From assembly GCF_040958095.1 (NCBI RefSeq), contig NC_091177.1, positions 329,001 through 393,000 on the forward strand: a stretch of DNA of 64,000 nt, given 5' to 3'. The stretch comes from Procambarus clarkii. Lineage: Eukaryota > Arthropoda > Malacostraca > Decapoda > Cambaridae. The notes under the pieces are model-generated. The model saw only the letters and a list, made by a program, of their open reading frames with translations. It did not search any database and had not been told where the DNA came from. Of this stretch, positions 21,553 through 32,289 are shown piece after piece. The position numbers and the translations under genes are program-made. Position 1 is the stretch's first letter. The number at the start of each line of letters is the position of its first letter.

Positions 21553-22261
21553 TTCTTGTGGCGCTGCCTTGAAATAAACCAATTTTTATGGTCATAATAA
21601 AATACACAATAGCAATTGTTTGTCGCCAAGATGAAACTTAGATGCAAATCTAATTTTGTATAACAAGTTGCTATGAATTAATATATTTGGTAAATTATTA
21701 CCAAGATAATAAACTTTTTTAACTTTAACTTTTTCTCTTTTTTTTTTAATGAATAGTTAATTCGTTCTAACAATTATATATCATTTTTATATGAAATAAT
21801 GTATATGTTGAACAAGATCTTATAGCTACAGCCTGTTAATAAGAGCAAAACAAGCTTCTCAGTGACATAATTGGCTACTAAGTTAATACATGTTGAAAAT
21901 TCAGTAGATTAATTTTATGTTCATTTATATATGATTTAAAACATTTATATATGTTAGATGCATAATAATATTGTAAAATATTTATAGAAATTAATTCTTA
22001 TAATATATTTCGCAGAGTAAATGATAGATACCATTCTTATCAATGGTAAGAATGTTAAAAATATAATGAACCTGGTCATAATAATATACAGATTTCCTGC
22101 ATATTATTAAAACCAGAATTTCTGTATAACATTCGCTGCTTTGACAACCTCTTCATTATTAGGAGTGAATGGCCTTTTTAACTGGCATAATATTACAAAA
22201 TATTTATTTTTAGTTTATCTTTCCCCATTAAATATACATTTATTTAATATAACATCATTAC
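21553..22261. other. AT-rich 0.7-kb region, nothing recognised
   Basis: Strongly AT-rich; no coding or repeat structure beyond short poly-T and AATAT words. Confidence 0.45.
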
Positions 22262-23165
22262 AACCTTGTGATGGCCCCTGGAATCAGTGTCTCTGCGGCC
22301 CGGTCTCTGACCAGGACTCCTGGTTGGCGAACTGGTCAATGGGTTTGTTAGCCGCCGCTGCCCGCAGTCTCACAGCCCGGTTGATCAGGTGGACTTAAAG
22401 GTGCTTATCGACTTATCTTTTGAATTCCGTGGGAGGTTGGCTAAGTATTCTCCTTATATTTAAAGATTGTTGAAATGTTTTGGGCCCTTATTGTTGACAG
22501 AATCGTCTTCAAGCGTGCCCTTTGCGTGCCTTAGCGTCTCCTAGCGTGTCTTTTGCGTGCCCTAGTGTTTCCTGGCGTGCCCTAGCGTGCCCTAGTGTCT
22601 CCTGGCGTGCCCTAGCGTACCCTAGTGTCTCCTGGCGTGCCCTAGCGTGCCCTAGTGTCTCCTGGCGTGCCCTAGCGTGCGCTTTGCGTGCCCTAACGTC
22701 TCCTAGCGTGCCCTAGCGTCTCCTAGCGTGCCCTAACGTCTCCTAGTGTGCCCTAGCGTCTCCCAGCATGCCCTAGCGTCTCCCAGCGTGCCCTAGCGTC
22801 TCCTAGCGTCTCCCAGCGTGCCCTAGCGTGCCCAAGCGTTTCCTAGCGTGCCTTTTGCGTGCCCTACCTTCTCCTAGTGTGCTCTTTGTACCTCATTGTC
22901 AACGGGGCCAGCTTTCACTTCTTGCCGTGCCTCCTGGTCTCACGAGGCTTCACAGATTTGAAATCCAGTCCCTCTAAAACTTTCCAAGTATATATTATGT
23001 ATTTCTCTTGTCTGTGGTCTAGAAAATACAGTTAGAGAATTTTTAGCATTCACAATAACCTAAATGGTTTATTGGATGGATTCGAAAATCATTTCTACAG
23101 CTTGGAATGAGGCTGTTAATGCGCGACAACATTCCACCCTGGAGAGCAGAAGTGTCTTATAATCA
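22262..23165 (-). pseudogene. Old CR1/L2-like LINE fragment split by an internal minisatellite
   Basis: On the minus strand this is a diverged homologue of 45536-46142. The tail near 22270-22385 (CTGCGGCCCGGTCTCTGACC, then CCCGGTTGATCAGG) matches the LINE 3' end. The part at 22400-22510 matches the KPLTVFKRELDKHLQ region. Sequence at 22895-23165 (TGCCGTGCCTCCTGGTCTCA, TATATTATGTATTTCTCTTG, CATTCCACCCTGGAGAGCAG) matches the upstream part. No frame is intact. The homology is interrupted precisely by the 10-bp-based repeat at 22504-22875. Confidence 0.72.
22504..22875. repeat. 10/20-bp minisatellite (GTGCCCTAGCGTCTCCTAGC) inside a LINE fragment
   Basis: About 36 decamers of the types CGTGCCCTAG and CGTCTCCTAG alternate irregularly. 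It occupies the place of a short GTACCTGTTGCACCTC-like stretch in the homologous LINE (about 45805-45822), so it probably grew from LINE sequence. Confidence 0.9.
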
Positions 23166-23394
23166 CTGGTCAGGCACCTTGTGTGTGAAAGGTTTTTGTT
23201 ATCCAACCTTTCATTTTTCTGTCAGCTGTGTGACAGCTAATTTATTGTTTATTTTTTAAGTAAGGTTTTCGGACATGGTCACTCCCAATTTTTTTATATT
23301 GCTTTTTCGTTCAATTGTGTGATCTCACTGCGGTATATGTGCTTTCCGTTTTTATATTTTCCTTTTTGCCATGGTGCAGGAGCTGGAACTTGTC
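23166..23394. other. Spacer, nothing recognised
   Basis: Short AT-rich segment between a LINE remnant and a SINE. Confidence 0.4.
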
Positions 23395-23655
23395 TTCCTT
23401 CAACATCGTAGCCTGGTGGATAGCGCGCAGGACTCGTAATTCTGTGGCGCGGGTTCGATTCCCGCACGAGGCAGAAACAAATGGGAAAAGTTTCTTTCAC
23501 CCTGAATGCCCCTGTTACCTAGCAGTAAATAGGTACCTGGGAGTTAGTCAGCTGTCACGGGCTGCTTCCTGGGGGTGGAGGCCTGGTCGAGGACCGGGCC
23601 GCGGGGACACTAAACAGCCCCGAAATCATCTCAAGATAACCTCAAGATATAACAT
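23395..23655 (+). mobile_element. tRNA-derived SINE with a LINE-matching 3' tail
   Basis: The head is tRNA-like: A box TAGCCTGGTGGATAGCGCGC (23409-23428), an anticodon stem-loop with loop CTCGTAA (anticodon CGT, Thr-like) and B box GGGTTCGATTCCCGC (23451-23465). The body contains GAATGCCCCTGTTACCTAGC and GGTACCTGGGAGTTAGTCAG. The last 60-70 bp, from GGAGGCCTGGTCGAGGACCG to CTCAAGATAACC, closely match the 3' end of the CR1/L2-like LINE at 24846-25066 and the inverted copy at 45536-46142. A body fragment of the same SINE lies inverted at 57583-57650. Confidence 0.85.
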
Positions 23656-23859
23656 GTCTTCTGTTTCCCAATGGAAGACCGAGTTAACATCAGTTTGAAG
23701 GTTTGCTGTGTTCTCTGTATTGTCTACTTCAATATCTTAATGTAATTTGCAAAGGATGATACGGTACTATCGTTTGTGTTCTTGTCTGTTTCTGACGTAA
23801 GGAGGAAACAAATACTGGAGCAAGAGTACTGTCAGTGGAGGACTGAAATTTTCAGGGAG
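23656..23859. other. Spacer, nothing recognised
   Basis: No repeat or gene signature. Confidence 0.4.
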
Positions 23860-24280
23860 GATGACAGCTGTTGACTGTTATACTAGACAGTGATGACAGC
23901 TGTTGACTGTTATACTAGACAGTGATGACAGCTGTTGACTGTTATACTAGACGGTGGTGACAGCTGTTGACTGTTATACTAGACGGTGGTGACAGCTGTT
24001 GACTGTCATACTAGACAGTGATGACAGCTGTTGACTGTCATACTAGACAGTGGTGACAGCTGTTGACTGTCATATTAGACAGTGGTGACAGCTGTTGACT
24101 GTCATACTAGACAGTGGTGACAGCTGTTGACTGTCATACTAGACAGTGATGACAGCTGTTGACTGTCATACTAGACAGTGATGACAGCTGTTGACTGTCA
24201 TACTAGACAGTGATGACAGCTGTTGACTGTTATACTAGAAAGAGATGACAGCTGTTCCCTATCATACTAGACAGTGATGA
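23860..24280. repeat. 32-bp minisatellite
   Basis: About 13 copies of GATGACAGCTGTTGACTGTT/C followed by ATACTAGACAGT (32 bp), with GATGAC versus GGTGAC and TTATAC versus TCATAC variants. The final copies decay (24237-24310). Confidence 0.95.
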
Positions 24281-24845
24281 CTTGCCTTTCACTGTTAAAC
24301 TAGACAGCAAGGAAACTGTTCACCGTTGCACGAGACAGAGGTTCGTTCACTGCATTGCAGGAATGATTCCAGCACTGTCCAGGCAAACTTAGCATATTGC
24401 ACAAGCGGTCAGAGGTGACAATACAAAAAATTTTGTGCAATTATTGTAGATCTTAATGGAATTTGACCTGACCGGACCACTTGTCAACTGGTGGTCATTA
24501 ACGCTCTAGAGGTGTGATTTTTTTTTAATTACTACAGGGCGACAGTCTGGCGCCTCTCATTCTGACTGACTCATGTACTATGTGAAATATTAACTAAACA
24601 CCTTTATGGTGTTACAAGTGTACTGGATATTCTTCCTGGGTTTTAAGGACGGCAGAATGCACTCTAGTAATAGTTATTACTGGTCGTTTCAGTGTGTGTG
24701 TTTAATATGTAGTGCTTCGCCCATGTCTAATCGTCGTTGTATCTGTCGATTATTTTGGTCTTGTTGGTCAATATAATTCTGGTGATCTAGTTGGGGACAT
24801 AGATGCCCTCTCTTATATTATATATTATATGTCTGTCCACTGAAC
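24281..24845. other. Unassigned 0.56-kb region
   Basis: No gene or repeat recognised. Confidence 0.4.
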
Positions 24846-25066
24846 GCTTATGCTACACATAAGGGGCATAACTGGCCGACCCCTCACAGTGTTCAAGAGA
24901 GAACTGGATAAGCACCTCCAAAGGATAGCTGATCAACCAGGCTGTGACTCATACGTCAGGCTGCGAGCAGCCGCGTCTAACAGCCTGGTTGATCAGTCCA
25001 GCAACCAGGAGGCCTGGTCGACGACCGGGCCGCGGGGACACTAAGCCCCGGAAGCACCTCAAGGTA
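24846..25066 (+). pseudogene. CR1/L2-like LINE ORF2 C-terminal fragment and 3' end
   Basis: The frame reads LHIRGITGRPLTVFKRELD, HLQRIADQPGCDSYVRLRA and NSLVDQSSNQEAWSTTGPR, then a stop. It is nearly identical in protein to the C-terminus of the minus-strand fragment at 45558-46142. The 3' end GGGACACTAAGCCCCGGAAG then CACCTCAAGGTA is shared with the SINE at 23395-23655. Strongly 5'-truncated; only the last 65 codons survive. Confidence 0.85.
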
Positions 25067-25079
25067 GGTCCAAAGATGG

Positions 25080-25165
25080 AGGCCAGACGCTTAGGGCTAG
25101 CCTCACGTAAATAGAGGGGGGGGGGGCGAACGGTGTGGAGTACGGAAACGGACATTGGCTGGTTG
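25080..25165 (+). repeat. Dispersed repeat fragment, copy 2
   Basis: Homologous to 17630-17715. It follows a LINE 3' end directly. Confidence 0.5.
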
Positions 25166-25275
25166 ATTGATGAAGATTAAGCCACCCAAAAGGTGGCACG
25201 GGCATGAATAGCCCGTAAGTGGTGACCCTTTTGAGCCATTACCAGTATCAAGACCTGATACTGGTAATGGCTCAA
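25166..25275 (+). repeat. Dispersed repeat ending in a perfect 20-bp hairpin
   Basis: The segment GATTAAGCCACCCAAAAGGT, GGCACGGGCATGAATAGCCC ends in a perfect inverted repeat: TTGAGCCATTACCAGTATCA (25231-25250), a 5-nt AGACC loop, and its exact complement (25256-25275). The 20-bp minisatellite starts within a few bases of the hairpin. Confidence 0.75.
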
Positions 25276-25277
25276 AC

Positions 25278-25921
25278 GATTCATCGTCGATAATGGTGAT
25301 TCATCGTCGATAACGGTGATTTATCGTCGATAACGGTGATTCATCATCGATAACGTTGATTCATCGTCGATAACGTTGATTCATCGTCGATAACGTTGAT
25401 TCATCGTCGATAACGTTGATTCATCGTCGATAACGTTGATTCATCGTCGATAACGTTGATTCATCGTCGATAACGTTGATTCATCGTCGATAACGTTGAT
25501 TCATCGTCGATAACGTTGATTCATCGTCGATAACGGTGATTCATCGTCGATAACGTTGATTCATCGTCGATAACGTTGATTCATCGTCGATAACGTTGAT
25601 TCATCGTCGATAACGTTGATTCATCGTCGATAACGGTGATTCATCGTCGATAACGTTGATTCATCGTCGATAACGTTGATTCATCGTCGATAACGTTGAT
25701 TCATCGTCGATAACGTTGATTCATCGTCGATAACGTTGATTCATCGTCGATAACGTTGATTCATCGTCGATAACGTTGATTCATCGTCGATAACGTTGAT
25801 TCATCGTCGATAACGTTGATTCATCGTCGATAACGTTGATTCATCGTCGATAACGTTGATTCATCGTCGATAACGTTGATTCATCGTCGATAACGTTGAT
25901 TCATCGTCGATAACGGTGATT
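25278..25921. repeat. Highly homogeneous 20-bp minisatellite (GATTCATCGTCGATAACGTT)
   Basis: About 32 exact-length 20-bp units. The unit TTCATCGTCGATAACGTTGA is nearly invariant, with AACGGTGA variants near both ends and twice inside. There are no indels in 644 bp, which suggests recent amplification or ongoing homogenisation. Confidence 0.97.
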
Positions 25922-25970
25922 GAATGTTACTCGACCATATTTTGCTGGGAGAGAGGACGGGAAGGACAGA

Positions 25971-26083
25971 GGAAGATAGGGAGAGGTAGAGAACAGGAGG
26001 AAGATAGGGAGAGGTAGAGAACAGGAGGAAGATAGGGAGAGGTAGAGAACAGGAGGAAGATAGGGAGAGGTAGAGAACAGGAG
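25971..26083. repeat. 28-bp minisatellite, four copies
   Basis: Four near-identical copies of GGAAGATAGGGAGAGGTAGA plus GAACAGGA. Confidence 0.93.
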
Positions 26084-26289
26084 GAAGGCAAAAACGGAAG
26101 AGAAACAGTCAACTGGGAATAGGAGGGAGAGAGCGAAAGAACAAGAGAAATGGAGGAATGAAAAGGCAGGAAGGGGGAAGAAAGAAGAGTGAAAGAGGAA
26201 ACAAAGAGAGAGTGTGTGGAAGGAAGAGAGATGGAGAAGGGTGTATGGAGCACGAAAGGGGGGGAGGGAGAGGGCGGGGTGTTCAGACC

Positions 26290-26530
26290 AGGGGGGGAGG
26301 GGGGCTGTTGTGGAGGGAGGGAGGGAATTGTCAGGGAAAAGTGCCAAGCTATTACAACTATATAGCACTTGGAAGGGGTCAGGATAAGGATTTGGGATGG
26401 GACGGGGGAAAGGAATGGTGCCTATAACCACTTTGAAGGTCGGGGATTGAACGCCGACCTGCATGAAGCGTCCCGGGCACCGCCGCGTACCGGATCTAAT
26501 ACTGCACACGACAGTTCACCCGACCACTGT
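26290..26530 (-). mobile_element. Decapod-type tRNA-derived SINE, minus strand
   Basis: On the minus strand there is a B-box-like GGCGTTCAATCCCCGACC (near 26438-26455), followed by ATTCCTTTCCCCCGTCCCAT, AAATCCTTATCCTGACCCCT, AGTGCTATATAGTTGTAATA, and an end rich in CCCTCC. I recall this body as a very abundant repeat in decapod crustacean sequence. The head upstream (26456-26530) is tRNA-like but degraded. The family identification comes from memory and is unverified. Confidence 0.6.
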
Positions 26531-26599
26531 ACATGCGGGGCCTGGGGGGAGCTGGGTTATCCAAGATGCTATATACTGTAAAGTAATATAAATTATTAT

Positions 26600-26717
26600 A
26601 TTGTCATATATATAATAGTAATATAGTCATAGTAATATAAATTGTCATAGTAATATAAATTGTCATAGTAATATAAATTGTCATAGTAATATAAATTGTC
26701 ATAGTAATATAAATTAT
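26600..26717. repeat. 18-bp AT-rich minisatellite
   Basis: About six copies of AAATTGTCATAGTAATAT with diverged units on the left. Confidence 0.9.
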
Positions 26718-27535
26718 TATATTACCTCTTTCTCCAGTCTGACACCTCCAAGCACGGTGTAATGATAACAGTATGTATGTATCTAATGTATGTATGTATG
26801 TATTCTAATGACCCGAGGTGCTAGACAACATTTTAACGACCGAGTGGGTTTTAATGGAAAAGCCAGCAAGTGACAATGGTTGCTTTGTGCTTCTCAGTTG
26901 CCCGAGTGTGTGAGGGTATTAACACTCTCTCACTCACCCACTACATTGTACCTTCTCATCTACACTTCTCCTCATGAACATTGGTCAAATGTTCGTTAAT
27001 CTAGCCGCAAAACCTCACTAGTTTGTGGATGAAAACACTTTGCATCCTCAGGCTATGCCGTCCATGCCACGGCCGACAACACATACGAATTCAGTCGTTT
27101 TAACGTACAGTGTATTCCACCCATCCTCCTGAAGTGATAGATCGTTGTTTAGAGCAACTATTTGGTTGAACGTGCCACTATTTACTGTTGAGCCCCTTTC
27201 CAAAAAAACAGTTCACGTTTTGCGCTATTAGTAAAATAGGCTGAAGAAACAAAAATGAAAGCCTTGAATATGTAGTATATATTAGGCCTGGGATTGCTTG
27301 GACAGATTAGGTTCATTAGTTACGTTTCCAATTTTTAGGATGCCATTTGGACTAGTTCAGTATATGTTGGTCTGTAGAGCTAAACAGATAACGTAAATTA
27401 GGAAGACAGACTGGTTTATCCTAAATCTGTTTTTTTAAATATAAATAAATATTATATTATAATTTGGTGCATAGTTAGGCCTAGATTAGATCAGGTTAGG
27501 TGTTGAGGTCCTGTTGGCCATAATTTGCGTTTTTA
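26718..27535. other. Unassigned 0.8-kb region
   Basis: No gene. The end (27410-27535) is a diverged direct copy of the inner part of the following inverted-repeat element (27630-27735): TTAGGT, TGATGGC and ATTTGxxTTTxTAG blocks recur in the same order. Confidence 0.45.
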
Positions 27536-28382
27536 GCAACCCGTCCTCGTCTCAAGTCCATTACATCCAGCGGTCGACCCCACAGACGCATCCATAAATT
27601 TTAACATGCTGTTCATTCAAAATAGGAATGTTCTCAAATATAACTAAATATTATAATATATTAGCATATTGTCCATATTTAGGCATTGGTTAGGTTAGGT
27701 ATTTACGTTCTGATGGCGATTATTTGTATTTGTAGTACGTGGGTGAAGCATTTACAGCGTTGTGGTTCGAACAAAATTCGTCAGTGAATCACTGGCGAAA
27801 TCATTTGTGAGTCGTGTGTAAATCGTTTTTCATTCATAAACAGGGGGTTTGGCGGGTGCATGGAATCACTTTTGGGTCTTTGTTTGGAGAACTGGAACAA
27901 GCAGCCTAAAGTGTTCGGCCCGTCCTCCAAAGACCCAAAAGTGATTCCACTCACCCGCCAAACCCACTGTTTATGAATGAAAAATGGTTTACACACGCAG
28001 CCCGTCCTCCAAACAAAGATCCAAAAGTGATTCCATGCACCCGCCAAACCCCCTGTTTATGAATGAAATGCGGTTTACACACGACTCACAACTGCTGACA
28101 TTTGAACATATCCGGAACAAGTGCTTCACTGACGAATTTTGTTCGAATCACAACGCTATAAATGCTTCACCCACGTACTACAAATACAAATAATCGCCAA
28201 CAGAACCTAAACACCTAACCTAACCTATCCTATGCCTATATATACACAATATGCTAATATATTATAATATTAATTTATACTTGAGAACATTCCTGTTTTG
28301 AATGAACATTATGTTAAAATTTATGAATGCGTCTGTGGGGTCGACCGCTGGATGTAATGGACTTGAGTCGAGGACGGGTTGC
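27536..28382. mobile_element. 847-bp long-inverted-repeat (foldback/MITE-like) element
   Basis: GCAACCCGTCCTCG begins at 27536 and its complement ends at 28382. The arms stay similar over about 360-400 bp each, including GACCCCACAGACGCAT, GTAGTACGTGGGTGAAGC and CGAACAAAATTCGTCAGTGA with their inverted counterparts. The centre (27840-28075) holds three copies of a CAAAAGTGATTCCA / CATAAACAG-type block in mixed orientation. No transposase frame. No target-site duplication could be set with certainty. It would form a long hairpin if transcribed. Confidence 0.75.
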
Positions 28383-30418
28383 AGCACAGCATCAGCCATT
28401 CCTCTTCAATGGACTAGACTGATATGATGCCTGGGGTCACAAGTAAGTTGATAGATTGTTTTATTTGTTTTATAGTTGGATCTTAGCTGGGAGTCGGTAC
28501 CCGACACTTGTACCGTCGTGGCCCTCTGCCAACGCACAGGCAGAAAATGCAACACAATCTTAATTGTGTTGTCAAACACTTAATAAACTCCAGAATTCAA
28601 GAGTTTAAATAAATACCACAAATAAATAAGACGTCGAACGAAAATTGCTGCATATTATATGAATTAAAACAAAATTCTGAAGGTGTTGGGGCTAGACGTT
28701 ACAATTCGGAGCATGGCTAGAGGAGCCTGGCTAGGGGAGTCTGGCTAGGGAAACCTGGCTATGAAAGCCTGGCTAGGGGAACCTGGGTAGAGGAGCCTGA
28801 CCAGATGCAGGCGACCCTGGTTCGAGGTAGGTGAACTTCACACCGCCCTCCGCCCCCGTCACATTATGCTTTGTTTACAGCGGGGGGCTCTTGCCCTAAG
28901 TGCTTCAAGGACCGTTGATTGTTCAGTCGATATGGAGTATCTATAGTCGAAATTAGGAATGTAAAGTGGGGGGGAGGGGAAGGATTTGGGGTGTAGGTAG
29001 GAAAGGGAGGGCAGGCCATGGAAGGCAAGGTGGGCGTGACGACTCGCCAGGATGACCTGCCCACCTGTGACCCATAGCCAAGTGTGTTCTGGGCACTAAG
29101 TTACACGCTCGCTTGCCCCCGCCAGGGCCTCGCTACGGTGTTAAGACATCGGCCGTCTGTTAGTGCTTCTCTTACAGATGGGCCGTTTCGGCTGATGCGT
29201 CTGCTGCTGTTGGTCTTGTTAATGTCTAGGCTGGTGCTTTCTGTTGCAGCTACTGCTGCTGCTTCGTTAGGGACCATTTTCAGATTCTCAATTGATTAAT
29301 TATACGGATTTATTGGTACTGTAACAATCGGGATGTTAAATTAGTATATATGTTTCTCTACTAATATACTTGTGGCTGATAGTCTTAGTTCTTTCTCACG
29401 AATTAACTAATTATATATATAAGTATACAGATGGACATTTCCATTTATATATAAAGTAAATCATGAAAATGCGTTGGTAATACATATTTGTATTATTAAT
29501 AACACATTTAGGTACACCTGCATTTGTGCAGCTGCCCTGGACTATATGAAGGGGGAGCACAGTGTCAAAACACTACCTACGCTGCGCTAAAAGTCCCCAT
29601 CACACAGGATGATTAGTAATACAGGGACATGTGATCAGTAGTCTGCACTGGCAAACTCTGGGTACATTACGAGGATATCATCAAGAACACGAGAATTGAT
29701 AAAATAATTGCAGAGCTCTAGGTACCATTCAGCAAAGCTCACCCGAGGTAGTTTTAGGCTTGCTGGTTAAGATTGACAGATCAAAAAGATGAAATTTCTA
29801 AAAGGGTATTTTTTTCTGCAGACTCGCGACGTGGTTGAGGAGTTGACCCCCGACCCACACGTCTGAGTGACGACGTCTCCGTCCGTCAACTCGTGTAATG
29901 GGAAGAGTGTCGTAGCGACATACAGTTTAAGGTAAGAATGAAAAGAAAAGCAAAAATTAAGAGAATCCAGGAAAATAATAAAGGTTAAGAGCAAGGGAAA
30001 GTAAAAGCAAGAATAGGAATAAGTAAAAGTTAGAAAAATAATAATAATAAAAGGAAAAAAACATACACAACTGCAGAAAGCAAATTTGCAAAGCTAAGCC
30101 AGATCACGTTTAAGTTTTATTCTAACCTCTGTTATTCTTGCCTTTGACCTTGGTACAGTGTCTTTGTAGCATCTTCTAACATTACGATTTTTCAAGCCTA
30201 ATTTAGATTTTTTTCGTTCAAAATTTCAACTACTGTATTTCAAAATTTCGCCAGAGATAGTGTGACGTGCTGATTATGGCTGCAAGTCAAAAGAGGAAAT
30301 ATTGCATAAAATAGTTTTGCATACATTGGTTATTCAAGCAACCGCTCTTGATTCATAGTCATGGGCGTTCTGCAGTAGCTTCTAAAACCCCCCATATTGT
30401 TATGTTATTTCTGGCGGG
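28383..30418. other. Unassigned 2-kb region with one small tandem repeat
   Basis: At 28712-28806 about six copies of a 14-16-bp GCTAGGGGAGCCTG unit occur. The rest shows no gene, RNA or recognisable element. Short frames (60-75 codons) lack motifs. Confidence 0.45.
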
Positions 30419-31507
30419 AAGCCTCTTGTGGCTCCGTGAAGCCTCTTGTGGCTCCGTGAAGCCTCTTGTGGCTCCGTGGAGCCTCTTGTGGCTCCGTGGA
30501 GCCTCTTGTGGCTCCGTGGAGCCCCTTGTGGCTCCGTGAAGCCTTTTGTGGCTCCGTGAAGCCTCTTGTGGCTCCGTGAAGCCTCTTGTTGCTCCGTGAA
30601 GCCTCTTGTGGCTCCGTGAAGCCTCTTGTGGCTCCGTGAAGCCTCTTGTGGCTCCGTGAAGCCTCTTGTGGCTCCGTGAAGTCTCTTGTGGCTCCGTGGA
30701 GCCCCTTGTGCCTCCGTGGAGCCCCTTGTGGCTCCGTGGAGCCCCTTGTGGCTCCGTGGAGCCCCTTGTGGCTCAGTGGAGCCCCTTGTGGCTCCGTGGA
30801 GCCCCTTGTGGCTCCGTGGAGCCCCTTGTGGCTCCGTGGAGCCCCTTGTGGCTCCGTGGAGCCCCTTGTGGCTGCGTGGAGCCCCTTGTGGCTCCGTGGA
30901 GCCCCTTGTGGCTCCGTGAAGCCCCTTGTGGCTCCGTGAAGCCTCTTGTGGCTCCGTGAAGCCCCTTGTGGCTCCGTGAAGCCCCCTTGTGGCTTCGTGG
31001 AGGCCCTTGTGGCTCCGTGAAGCCCCTTGTGGCTCCGTGAAGCCCCTTGTGGCTCCGTGAAGCCCCTTGTGGCTCCGTGAAGCTCCGTGTAGCCCCCTGT
31101 GGCTCCGTGAAGCCCCCTGTGGCTCCGTGAAGCCCCCTGTGGCTCCGTGAAGCCCCCTGTGGCTCCGTGAAGCCCCCTGTGGCTCAGTGAAGCCCCCTGT
31201 GGCTCAGTGAAGCCCCCTGTGGCTCCGTGAAGCCCCCTGTGGCTCCGTGAAGCCCCCTGTGGCTCCGTGAAGCCCCCTGTGGCTCCGTGAAGCTCCCTGT
31301 GGCTCCGTGAAGCCCCTTGTGGCTCCGTGAAGCCCCTTGTGGCTCCGTGAAGCTCCTTGTGGCTCCGTGAAGCTCCTTGTGGCTCCGTGAAGCCCCTTGT
31401 GGCTCCGTGAAGCCCCTTGTGGCTCCGTGAAGCCCCTTGTGGCTCCGTGAAGCTCCTTGTGGCTCCGTGAAGCTCCTTGTGGCTCCGTGACGTTCCTTGT
31501 GGCTCCG
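30419..31507. repeat. 20-bp minisatellite (GCCCCTTGTGGCTCCGTGAA)
   Basis: About 54 copies. Unit subtypes cluster in order along the array: GCCTCTTGTGG...GTGAA on the left, GCCCCTTGTGG...GTGGA in the middle, GCCCCCTGTGG...GTGAA near 31090-31290, and GCTCCTTGTGG on the right. A 13-nt irregular join lies at 31081-31093. A 20-bp unit cycles through all frames every 60 bp. The minus strand lacks stops (373-codon frame), an artefact of composition. Confidence 0.96.
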
Positions 31508-31589
31508 CACTTGTCCTATTTTCCATAGAGAGACAACTTATTCAAATGCCTACCACGTCACTCATTCCTCGGAGACTGCTGGAAGAGTC

Positions 31590-31745
31590 GTTGGTCTGGT
31601 AAAAACAGACAGCACATTCTGAAAAGTAGCGTGTCTCATTTACCTTCCTCCTACTACCGTAATGGGCCGTGGGAAACGGCTCTGGCTAGGTTACGTATTG
31701 GCCATACATGTTTAACTCACGGGCACTTGATGAAATGATCTCCAT
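31590..31745 (+). pseudogene. Fragment of the I-clade LINE (between RNase H and C-terminal finger)
   Basis: CCTACTACCGTAATGGGCCG, GTGGGAAACGGCTCTGGCTA and ACTCACGGGCACTTGATG align with 10790-10880 of the full-length element (RNRRWETALARLRIGHTRLT). The boundaries are fuzzy and no frame is intact. It sits directly right of the 20-bp minisatellite. Confidence 0.75.
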
Positions 31746-32289
31746 CTCCTGCTAGATGTTATACGCTTGATCATTACTCGGTAACTCTTCATACTGAATA
31801 GAGTAGCAGCACATTGTAGTGCACCTCGGCTTGTAAATACAAAAATATACTAATTCTAGTAGACTCGGATGGTTTTATTTGTTGGGGTTTCATTATTATT
31901 CAGTAGATATTTTCGCAAGTTTAGAATCCTAACTTTCACATTATAATGTATCCAGTTGTTTAACGAGTTTTAAATATAATATGATCCAATTTTAAAATAC
32001 AAAAAAACAATTTGCAGCAGTTTGGATGAGGTGACGTCGTGGCAAGTAAAGTGTCACTGGTTCCCACGAGTCAACCCGTGCCGTGCTCGGAGAGCCCGAG
32101 GACAAGACGGGCGAGGAAGTCATGCTGTCGGGATTTATTAAGAATTCAATGGGAATTAAGGTATGTATCTTTTTTTCAGCAATGTTAACCCATAATTGTT
32201 ATATCTGTGATGATGTCCCATGGCTCGAATAACGCGCACAAAGTAAGACAATTAATATCCCCACTAAGAACTGACACACGCATCATGTG
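31746..32289. other. Spacer between two I-clade fragments
   Basis: No feature recognised. It is flanked by an ORF2 fragment on the left and an ORF1 fragment on the right in the same orientation but inverted order relative to the element. Confidence 0.4.

Noticed and set aside
23395-23475. tRNA-Thr gene
   Set aside because: The cloverleaf can be drawn with a CGT anticodon, but the downstream body and the LINE-matching tail show it is a SINE head.
23860-24280. CRISPR array
   Set aside because: Repeats are head-to-tail with no unique spacers, as in every other array here; a eukaryotic minisatellite.
26158-26427. Charged 89-codon frame on the plus strand
   Set aside because: Purine-rich low-complexity sequence running into the antisense of a SINE; no motif.
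27690-28225. Arthropod telomere repeat (TTAGG)n
   Set aside because: Only two or three GGTTA units occur, inside the inverted-repeat element; far too short and internal.
30405-31526. 373-codon minus frame with GATRSFTEPQ-type repeats
   Set aside because: Translation of the 20-bp minisatellite; no flanking gene structure.
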